Source: Oxytricha trifallax (lineage: Eukaryota > Ciliophora > Spirotrichea > Sporadotrichida > Oxytrichidae). From it: DNA of 64,000 nt. Position 1 is the stretch's first letter. Every line of letters starts with the position of its first letter. The notes under the pieces are model-generated. The model was not told the DNA's origin and made no database searches. It worked only from the letters and a program-made list of their open reading frames with translations. Position numbers and translations under genes: made by a program. Location of the stretch: contig ARYC01002748.1 of assembly GCA_000711775.1 (NCBI GenBank), forward strand, positions 31,612 to 95,611, written 5' to 3'. Of this stretch, positions 56,102-64,000 are shown piece by piece.

Positions 56102-57219
56102 TTAATTAATAACCCCAACCCCTAACAAATTCCCTACAAATCAAAGCACTTATAAACCTCATTAAGGGATTTTGGGGTTTTGATTATGATGAGAAATATT
56201 TAGATTTACTGCTTAAGCTTAGGTATGGTACGAGTATTAATATAGACTAAGTCAAACCAGTAATGAATTATGCAGCTATAGCAAAGCTCCTGCGCAAGAG
56301 TGCCTCAACTGTTAGGTATCACTGCATGCTTGCTGTTTAGCATTTTAATTCTGGTTCTTGAAAACATCCAGTAAGAAAATAAAAGTTTACTCAAACCCAT
56401 ATTGATTACCTCTGTGACTCTAAAACATTAAAGTACTGGGCTCACTTTCCTCTTGACTAACGAGCTGTCATATTTCATCGCAAGTTTCCTGACATGCGTA
56501 TCTCTCCTTAAACAATAGCCAACATTTATAGAAGAAATGGTATTACTTTCAAGACTGTCAACAGAGTGAAGAGAGTGATTGATTTTACAGTGATATTTTA
56601 TAGTAATAATTTAAACTATATATATGATTAAATGCAGAGAACTATTACTAATAACATAAAGTTCATACACGCTGATGAAGCTGTATTCATCTTCAACACC
56701 TTTATTAATAAGTCTTGGTATAAGAAGTATGATAATATAGAAATGTATGACTAGAAAGTAAAGGTCGTCACCCATGCAATTCTAGCTGGTATAAGCGAAG
56801 ATTCAGGCTTAGAAAGTTATGTCATCCACTCTCGCTCTATTAAGCGGGAGTAGTATATAGAGTTCCTACATAAGCTCAGAGAGAAGTATAGTAACCAAGA
56901 GATAATCCTGTTAGTTGATAACCTTTCAGTTCATAAAACTAAAGAGTCTAAGAAAGCTTATGAAGAGTTAAACATAACTCCTGTATACAACGTTCCTTAT
57001 AGCCCATAATTTAATGGAATTGAATTCTAATGGAGTTAAATCAAGACTCACTACAAGAAGCTGCTGCTGTATCATCTTATGCATGACTTCCCTATCAATA
57101 CAGTAGACTTAATTCAAAGCAGCTGTAAGAGAGTGAGCGTAGATAAGACAACAATTTGTGAGAGAGAGGGAAGAATGAAAGTTTATAAATAAGTTTTAGA
57201 TTTAAAGGAATGAATATAT

Positions 57220-58008
57220 TCACATATTAAATTGGCCCATAAAGGGGTTTGGCTTCTCTTTCTTCCTCTTCTTATGGCTTGCTTGGGCCCATATTTCTTC
57301 TCTTAGTGCCAGCTCCTACATCTATGTTCATATCATCTGGTTTTTAAACATCATTATAAAGCCTCTTGCTCACTTCATGAATTGTCTGCGACTTTCTTTC
57401 TCTGTGAATCTTAGCATACTCTTTCATAAGATATATACCATTGCAAGATTTTCCAACAAAGTTATATGTCAAAGCTTACTTGAAAGATAAGAATGCTTCT
57501 TAAGTTCCTCTAGCCAAGCTGAGCTTATTAAAATGCCCTGCTTTTTCTAGTCTTCAGGGGAGATAGAATATCGCTTCTTATGTGCATCTTCAATTATCTC
57601 TCTGAGATAACTCTCTCTTAAAGTGCCAAGAATACCAAAGAAGAAGCTCCTTTCTGGAAGCTTGTTAGACAGTTGTTTCTTGGTAGGAAGATAAACTACC
57701 AACTCTTCATCTTACATCGCATCCTCGTAGAGATTAGTGACTGAAATCTCTGGGTAGTTTGGTATTTCTATCAACTTAATTTCATTGTTTTTGAAGGCTT
57801 TCTTCTCATCACAGAGTATAGCTTTTAAGAATGAAATTTTGGTACCTTCCATCGTTGGAAGGAATAATCTAACTGTATAATATGTTAATAGTCATCATGT
57901 TATCTTACCATGTAAAGTAAGGTATCGATATAGATCTTCCTTGCTTCTAAATCTTGATATCATTTCTTAAGCTTCAACCCTCTTCATTGCAGTACTTATA
58001 GATTCCAT
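57220..58008 (-). CDS. TBE 22-kDa gene (B2), intron with in-frame stops
   Basis: ATG at 58008 (MESISTAMKRVEAQEMISRF). Intron 1, 36 nt at about 57871-57906, contains TGATGA in frame, so splicing is needed to reach RLFLPSMEGTKISFLKAILC. The core PNYPEISVTNLYEDAM and KLPERSFFFGILGTLRESYL follow. The second splice junction (near 57475) is less clear. The tail MNVGAGTKRR is recognisable. TGA at 57220-57222, convergent with the transposase. Confidence 0.78.
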
Positions 58009-58581
58009 CTTTGTTCATTCTCTTGTTATTTAATTTCAAATTTTAATATATAGAGTTCTGGATCCTACTGTTAAAAATCTTAGTATTAAATATGGGCATC
58101 TTATAGGAGGTCAACTTGGTAAGGAAACGTGGAGAAAGCTGGCAGAAGCTGTAACAAACTTCAGAGATGGAGCTCCATTTTTATCAATTTAATTCCATTA
58201 AATTAGTGCTAAATTTGTTAAAATTTAATTAGTACCGGTACTAAATCCGTTAAAATTTAATTGGTACCAATTTAATAGTACAAAACTTAATTAGTACCTA
58301 GTTTCAAACTAATGAGGTTTTAATGGAAAAGTTCCAAAATGGTTCAAAAATTAATTGGTACCAGTACCAACCCAATTTATACTTGGTTGGTACCACAATC
58401 AAAATTATTAAGAATAAAATTAGAGAATTTATAGTAATAAACTTAACATAAATATGATCTCTAACACCTCAAAAACAACCATTATTGCTGTAGGATCAAC
58501 TCCTATACAGAGTGACTATAAGCAGAAAGGTTATTAGAGCTTAACAATACAAATTTAAGTTTGAATATATTAAATTTAAAC
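58009..58581. promoter_or_regulatory. divergent spacer of TBE B2 with GGTACC motifs
   Basis: TTGGTACCAATTTAA, TAGTACCGGTACTAA and similar words recur at 58195-58395. The block GGGCATCTTATAGGAGGTCA at 58092-58111 is the inverse of the conserved GGTTGACCTCC block. Layout as in B1. Confidence 0.5.
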
Positions 58582-60027
58582 ATGGCGTTTAACTTAAATC
58601 GTAAGGCAGTTTCTCTTGGAACAGGATAATCATAGCTCACATTTGGGTCCTCCAAGAAACCAGATTAATCTATATTAATAGAGTGGTTGAGCTAAGAGCT
58701 CTTGAGTTTGAAGTAGAGGTCTTCAAAATAGAAGTATAAAACTAGAAGGGTAGAGCAGAGATAGGACTTTAATCATAAATTGAATGTGTTGAGGAGCTAA
58801 AAGAACAGCAACCAATTGAAAAGATAAAAACATATTAATGTGAAGACTGCTAGAATCTTTTCTCTACTGAGTAAAGCTTGAAGAGACACCTTAAAGAGGT
58901 ACACTCTGGCAAAGCAAGATCTATTTCAAGCATGAAAAAGTTGATGGAAGGTACTAATGTACAACATGCATGAAGTCTTATACACACTCTGCAAAAGTAA
59001 AGAAGCATATGCAGAAGTATCATTTGAGTGAATTTTTAATGCAGGATAAAGTAACTTATAATTTATTTCCGGCAAAAAGAAAATTTAATACTCTTGAGTC
59101 ACAAAGAGAGCAGCAAGAAATACTCAAGAGACAGAAGCGATATGAATCGATGAACCAGGCAGCAGGCAACAAAATTTTAGCATGCTTCTAAGCAAAGGCT
59201 ATAAGTATACCTGCATTAAATGCAGTTGCTCTCAGCACTTGTATTGAAAACTACTTGAATATAAACTTGCATGCAAAAGTAAAGCTCATAGTAGTTGATG
59301 AGTATGCATACAAAGTGTATCCATTCAGCTATCATCTTAAGAACCAACAGTTTTAAAATGAGATTGCTAATGAATACATGGTACTTCGAGAGGCCTAAAG
59401 AAAAAATTACAAGAATTTGCTAAAGCTCAATGGTGTTATTTAAGCTATGGTTTCATAGCATTAAGGCTAAAGAAATTTGAGATGACTCTGAGAGACTACC
59501 TATATCACAATAGATACCCTGGTTATTTGAGTGATATACTCTCACATATGATACATGGTGTTAAGGAATTGCACGAACTTGGATATGTGCATAATGATTT
59601 AAAGCCTGAAAACGATATGCTGAATCTCTGCCCTTTAGAAGTAGTGGTTATCGATTTCAATATAGCTTTAAGATAGGAGATTGTTACTTTAGCACAGGTA
59701 CTTGGTACTCCAGGGTAATTCCCAATAAGAGAGAAGTGGACTAATAGTTCTGTTTAATGGGATGTTTTGGTAGTAGCAGCAATAATATTAGAAAGTGACA
59801 TGGAATGTATGCCTTACTTTGGTACAAAGCATGAATAACAATCAATAAGTTTGGCCTAGAAACATATAAAACAAGAAGATGTATGCGAAGAAATTAAAAG
59901 CATAGTTGAGATGATAATCGTGAGAGCTCCACACTATCCTCGGTAAACATTAGATGACATCCTTGACCCACTATAGAGAGCAACTTTCAAGAGATACAAT
60001 AAAGACAAGCAGATAAAATTTGTTTGA
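58582..60027 (+). CDS. TBE 57-kDa zinc-finger/kinase-like protein (B2)
   Basis: ATG at 58582, MAFNLNRKAVSLGTGQS. Finger-like parts: a CEDCQNLFSTEQSLKRH segment with a following His, and CMKSYTHSAKVKKHMQKYH. The latter lies in an ORF with a shift near 58915-58960 (one base missing in the first finger's linker). The kinase-like part has MTLRDYLYHNRYPGYLSDIL, ELGYVHNDLKPEN (HRD changed to HND) and VIDFNIAL, so catalysis is doubtful. TGA at 60025-60027. Length agrees with A1 and A2. Confidence 0.8.
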
Positions 60028-60166
60028 TTTAAGACCACTAATTATCATTAAATACTCATTAAATACACATAAAACTTGCGTTTTCTCTACTAACCCCAAT
60101 AAGACCCCAACTATAACCTACAAATCAAAGCACTTATAAACCTCACTAAGGGGTTTTGGGGTTTTG

Positions 60167-60285
60167 AATGATGTCTCCAAAATGATGGCAGTGGACCAGG
60201 AAGAGTAGAAGGAAGAGGAAGTTGATGTTACTGAGAAAATAAACATCATGATCACTTTCCCTGAAGATGCAAACCATGTTTGAAC
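60167..60285 (+). CDS. 3' part of the gene interrupted by TBE B2
   Basis: Directly after B2 the frame set by AAT continues NDVSKMMAVDQEEQKEEEVD and VTEKINIMITFPEDANHV to TGA near 60281-60283. It joins in phase to EIEKLPEQASEN at 51975 once B2 and one AAT copy are removed. The acidic composition is protein-like. Confidence 0.6.
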
Positions 60286-60672
60286 TTAAGTCTGATTAAA
60301 ACTGTTGATTCATCTAATTATTTTACAAATTTAACTAACTCTAATCATTTATATCTGCTCCTTCTCTTAATAGACCAAGCACATATTATTGATAGCTTAG
60401 GGGGCTCTTGGTACTCTAATCTTATTATGTTTAATGATCCCTAAGTTTGGTTAAACAGAGAAATTGGACAAATATCAAAAATTTGTGAGAGTGGATATGG
60501 TCAGTGTGAAAGTGATGTTTTTTACACCTAAGCAAAACTTCATAGTTTTTTTTTTCAATTCTTTATACAAGCAAGGTAATTCATCCTCAACTAGGTTACA
60601 GGTTTCCTAAGAGCAGGAGTCTGCAATATCTTTAAATAGATCCTTGTCTGTTCCTTATTTTAATAAAATTAA
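60286..60672. other. spacer between two coding islands
   Basis: AT-rich with a poly-T run at 60548-60556. A GATGTTTTTTACAC word at 60519 resembles the reverse complement of the CNKH codons, but no further transposase similarity was seen. Confidence 0.35.
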
Positions 60673-61137
60673 ATGGATACAGAGAACGAAAGACTTATTT
60701 CTACTTACCTTAACTTGATATCCCCAGAAAAAGAGAAGCTAGAGGATTTGAAATCCAATAAGCAGGGATAGCCAGAAGATGAAGGTTAAGATTCTAGAGC
60801 TTCGGAAAACAAAGGTCTTGGTAAGCGCAGGGATTAGAACTTTGAGGATCTAGAAGATGTAAACCTCTAAATGATTTCATTCAAGAAACACTTTGATATC
60901 AAGAGGATCTTGGGCTGCTTCAATCTTAACTATCATTACTACTACCTTCTGAAGGAACATCACACAGGAGAAAGCGACCAAGATTATATGAAAGAGGAAG
61001 AAAGGAAGAAAGAGACTAAGGAGATTAGAGAAGAGGACTTCTCGAAATATTAAATCCCTGACGATGCAAAGATTGAAAAACACCTAAAGCGAACTCCCCC
61101 GGCCGATTAAATAATTATAACTCTTGGTATTATGTGA
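60673..61137 (+). CDS. unknown 154-aa charged protein
   Basis: ATG at 60673: MDTENERLISTYLNLISPEK, then QMISFKKHFDIKRILGCFNL, NYHYYYLLKEHHTGESDQDY, a Lys/Glu-rich helix (KEEERKKETKEIREEDFSKY) and TGA at 61135-61137. Strongly protein-like with mixed codon use. No domain recognised. The GC-rich CCCCCGGCCGA at 61097 is just before the frame becomes AT-rich, which may mark a segment border. Confidence 0.5.
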
Positions 61138-61149
61138 AAACATAATTGT

Positions 61150-61530
61150 AAGGTCAAAGAAAAGATTCTTGAAAAGAGACTCCGCGAGTTCGGTGAGAAT
61201 TCTTTATTAAGTTCAATGGAAAGATCAACTTGACGCTTGGCTTTATGGAGGGTTTCAATATCAGAAGAACTATTACTGCGGATGAAGAAGGATTTAAGAT
61301 GGTGCTGACCCTTGACTGGGTTTTCACTTTGCCTACAGTAGAATGGGCCATGATGATACAGATTGATTCAGGGGGATAACATATAACTGCCACTTGTTTT
61401 TGCAATTACCTGAAGGAACAATATGCTACTTTAAGCAATAAGCTAAAATTAAATGAAATAGAGTAACTAATTCAGATGAATCTCATGTATTTAATTGCAT
61501 TGTATATTGTTAATTATCATAAAACTATTT
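61150..61530 (+). CDS. unknown protein, probable continuation
   Basis: KVKEKILEKRLREFGE (from about 61151) changes phase near 61195 to EFFIKFNGKINLTLGFMEGF, EEGFKMVLTLDWVFTLPTVE and CFCNYLKEQYATLSNKLKLN. GTGAGA...TTAAG at the phase change could be a very short intron, or there is an indel. Probably the same gene as 60673-61137. Family unknown. Confidence 0.45.
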
Positions 61531-62254
61531 AATTGCTATATTTAATCATAATTAGATAAATAAATTTATTGATTTTTAATTGTTATAATATATCAAATAC
61601 ATTATCTCTAATTTTTTGTTATAAATAATGATTAATTAAAATTGTGTGGGAAGTAAAATTCATATTTGATATCTTAATTAATAACTTAACATATTATTTG
61701 AGTATATAAGAAATATTAAGCTTCTGTATCTTTTTAAGTAAAATTATCTATAAAAGAATGAATTGCTTCTTTTAATCAATATATCTAGCATTAATTATAA
61801 ACAAATATTAAGTAATACAAAAAAGAAAATACTGAGCATTATTGAAACAATAAGTTAAAATTTCATTATGGCAAAGGTATTGTGTAAAAGAGTATAAACT
61901 TAACAATTATTACAACTACTCCAATAACATGTGGTATAGATTCAATATTAGTTGATTCGCAATTGTGTCTCATTATTTTTATAGCTTTTTACTAAATTTA
62001 ATTTAAAAATTCTTAATAAATACGTAATTTTGTTTGCACAAGAGGGCTGCTTTTTAAATTAAATAATGAAATAAAAGTTGCCTAAATGATATTTAGTTTT
62101 GATTACTTTGCTTAAAAACAACAGAATAAATTTCATATCTTGATTAATTAAAAATTCATTTATATATATATATCTAAAATTAAAATGCAACAAAAACTTC
62201 ATTCCTCTTCTAATAAAATTTAATAGCTTATTAATTATTTACAGATATTTCTAA
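61531..62254. other. AT-rich spacer
   Basis: No gene seen; (TA)n near 62160-62172. Confidence 0.4.
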
Positions 62255-62690
62255 AAATACCTCAAATAAATCCAACTAGGCTTTAGACTGGTTATATAAT
62301 TATAATAACGCTATGAACTGTTATTCATCATTGTATCAGAACGGGGAATGCTTTAAAAAAGCGAATGGGCAGACCTACAACAAGTAACAGAGCATGCATG
62401 GAAGAATGTGGTATCGTTCAAACCTAACTCATGATACTTACTCGATTAAATAAAGGAAAATCAAAAGAACTTACGAAGTTATATGAGATATAGGCAGTTC
62501 AAGCATTTACTTGATCTTCACTATCAATCAATACAGGGACAGCAAATCTTTGAGTAGCATGCTGTCTGTTATATTGTGCTTCATGCTGTAATTGGTTCCT
62601 TAGAAAATAAAAGTTCATGACACAACCAATTTTCTTTAAAAGAAAATAATTATTCAAGTATAATGATAATAAAAGGAAAAATAATAGATT
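62255..62690 (+). CDS. candidate MDS, unknown protein
   Basis: Frame SNQALDWLYNYNNAMNCYSS, NGECFKKANGQTYNKQQSMH, GRMWYRSNLTHDTYSIKQRK, then TGA at about 62488. The same frame continues DIGSSSIYLIFTINQYRDSK and a hydrophobic SSMLSVILCFMLQLV. Protein-like, but no start or family is recognised. It may be one segment of a gene also containing 62690-62815. Confidence 0.4.
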
Positions 62691-62815
62691 ATATTGTATT
62701 ATATGTTGATTATGCTCTTGATATCAACAATTCCAACAAGCTAAAGGTTTGGCCTCTTTGATCTAATAATCTTACTTGGGATTTAAAAATTGACAGTGAT
62801 ATTGCATACAAGATT
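62691..62815 (+). CDS. coding-like DNA up to the TBE C3 insertion point
   Basis: IDYIVLYVDYALDINNSNKL, KVWPL, an in-frame TGA, then SNNLTWDLKIDSDIAYKI. The final ATT codon is the triplet before the TBE end. Frame beyond the element lies outside the window. Confidence 0.35.
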
Positions 62816-64000
62816 CAAAACCCCAAAACCCTTTCAGTAGTTTGATTGAGTTTTTGATTGATAAAAGTAGACTATTAGTGCATACTTTATTAGGGTTTAA
62901 TAGGGTTTATGGAGGGGTTTAATGTTTAAATATTAGTATTTTAAGAGAATATATGCGAGGTTTGGAGTCTGTTTATGACAGTGACTATATAGATTTATTG
63001 TTTAAATTGAGATATGGATGAGATGAATATAGTGAATAACTCAAGCCTGTTCTAAATTATACGTCTATAGCAAGGCTACTCCATAAATCTCCAGCAACTG
63101 TGAGGTCTCACTGTCTATTAGCATTGAATTTAAAGAGATATCATCTTAATTCTAAGCCTAAGAGACCCTTAAAATTTTAGCAGCATCATATTGAATATCT
63201 AATTAATGAAAAGACTCTTAAATACTGGGCTCACTTCTCTCTCGCCTAGAGAGCTGTGATGTTTCATCGCCAATTTCCTGAGCTTAACATTCTGCTCAAT
63301 CTATAGCAAACATATATAAAAAGAACGGTATGTCTCACAAGACAGTCAATCGCATTTAAGAGAGTGATTGACTTTAATGTTCCATTTTATAAGGATAATT
63401 TAAATTATATATTAGATTAAATGCAGAGGTCTTAAGAGCATAATATAAAGTTCATACACGCTGATGAAGCCGTATTTACATTCAATACATTTATATCAAG
63501 GTCTTGGTACAAGAGGTATAGTAATATAGAAGTCTATGACTAAAAAGTTAAGATATAAACTCATGCAATCCTTGGTGGAATCAGTGAAGATAGTGGCCTA
63601 GAGACTTATGTTATCCCTCGCTCTATAAAGACTGAATAATATATTAAGATCTTACAATAACTCAGAGACAAATACGCTGACTAAGAGATTATTCTGTTCG
63701 TTGATAACTTATCAGTTCATAAAACTAAAGACTCAAGAAAGGAATATGAAAGGCTAAATATAACACCTGTATTTAATGTTCCTTACAGCCCTTAGTTCAA
63801 TGGAATTGAATTGTATTGGGGTTTATTGAAAGGTCATTATAAGAAATTGCTTCTCTACTATCTGATGCATGATTTAAAGATAGATACAGTAGATTTTATT
63901 AAGAGTGCTGCTAAGAGAGTCAGCAATGATAAAGCTAAAGTATGCGCAAGAGAAGGGAGAGTTTGTGTATATAAATAAGTTTTAGATTTAAATGAATGAA
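62816..64000 (+). mobile_element. TBE copy C3, left part only
   Basis: Starts CAAAACCCCAAAACCC after ATT (62813-62815). Subterminal DNA (TAGTTTGATTGAGTTTTT) and transposase place it in subfamily C, but it has a cleaner telomere repeat and less decayed gene than C1 and C2. The window ends just after the transposase stop. Confidence 0.92.
62953..63999 (+). pseudogene. TBE transposase (C3)
   Basis: MRGLESVYDSDYIDLLFKLR from ATG at 62953, HTH-like SIARLLHKSPATVRSHCLLA, FIHADEAVFTFNTFIS (Asp1), LFVDNLSVHKTK (Asp2), YSPQFNGIELYW (Glu). TGA at 63997-63999. A TGA early in the frame (at about 63018, YG-stop-DE), a one-base loss near 63290 and a one-base gain near 63357 break it. Unlike C1 and C2, the second motif has the normal VDN. 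Confidence 0.85.

Larger units (their letters stand above)
52114..56182 (-). mobile_element. TBE copy A2, nested in B2
   Basis: 4,069 bp with C4A4 ends and ATT on both sides (52111-52113, 56183-56185). It is in reverse gene orientation to B2: 57-kDa (-), 22-kDa (+), transposase (-). Very similar to A1 throughout. It inserted later than B2, since it cuts B2. Confidence 0.95.
52078..57213 (+). pseudogene. TBE transposase of B2, split by TBE A2
   Basis: Exon-like start MRNRNQRNLGSI (52078-52113) is cut by A2. From 56185 the frame resumes YDEKYLDLLLKLRYG. It includes FIHADEAVFIFNTF (Asp1), ILLVDNLSVHKTK (Asp2) and YSPQFNGIEFQW (Glu), ending at TGA 57211-57213. Joining at ATT leaves a one-base phase difference. 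An in-frame TGA at 56359-56361 (GS-stop-KHPVRK) sits at the same codon as in B1. All three acids are present. The TGA stop is close to the 22-kDa stop (57220). Confidence 0.85.
51976..60166 (+). mobile_element. TBE copy B2, carrying a nested TBE
   Basis: The left end CAAAACCCCAAAACC starts at 51976; the right end GGGGTTTTGGGGTTTTG stops at 60166. AAT flanks both sides (51973-51975, 60167-60169). Without the nested element it would be about 4.1 kb. Gene order: transposase (+, split), 22-kDa (-), 57-kDa (+). A2 is inserted at 52113/52114, early in the transposase gene. Subfamily B by sequence and GGTACC spacer motifs. Confidence 0.94.

Noticed and set aside
1..64000. Bacterial or standard-code reading of the window
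   Set aside because: Under the standard code almost no frame exceeds 115 codons. With TAA/TAG as Gln, many long frames with known transposase motifs appear, together with C4A4 ends.

Overview
The window looks like micronuclear (germline) DNA of a spirotrich ciliate close to Oxytricha. The DNA is AT-rich. Reading frames stay open over hundreds of codons only if TAA and TAG are read as glutamine and TGA as the sole stop. About half of the window is occupied by transposons whose ends are C4A4 telomere repeats, i.e. telomere-bearing elements (TBEs), and these cut through coding-like sequence, as expected for germline DNA before programmed excision. All calls were made by eye, with hand translation under that code.

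Layout. 1-1554: AT-rich DNA without genes. 1555-7417: TBE copy B1, which carries a 1.7-kb insert with its own 440-codon frame. 8185-17185: two tandem 4.5-kb units, each holding a TBE (C1, C2) with its flanks. 18587-19278: an unknown gene. 20726-24740: a transposon with the TBE gene set but perfect 53-bp inverted repeats that lack telomere repeats. 25.3-38.9 kb: short exon or MDS-like (macronuclear-destined) coding islands in AT-rich DNA, a decayed TauE/SafE-like gene, a MITE-like element, a MORN-type fragment and two decayed DDE transposases. 38915-42985: TBE A1, set in coding-like DNA that continues, with frame changes and a 550-bp foldback element, to about 47.4 kb. 47.95-51.25 kb: several decayed copies of a second DDE transposase family. 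51286-60285: a gene split by TBE B2, itself split by TBE A2. 60673-62815: further coding islands. 62816-64000: TBE C3, truncated by the window edge.

Gene logic of the TBEs. Every complete copy has three genes in one plan: a C2H2 zinc-finger plus kinase-like gene (the 57-kDa ORF), a divergent 22-kDa gene with short introns, and a Tc1/IS630-type DD34E transposase (42-kDa ORF) convergent with the 22-kDa gene, with stops only a few bases apart in the telomere-ended copies. Three subfamilies are distinguishable (A: A1, A2; B: B1, B2; C: C1, C2, C3). Each has its own short-motif cluster in the divergent spacer.

Many frames carry single-base shifts. Some may be assembly errors rather than mutations, so intact/pseudogene calls are provisional. 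No tRNA, rRNA or CRISPR was seen.
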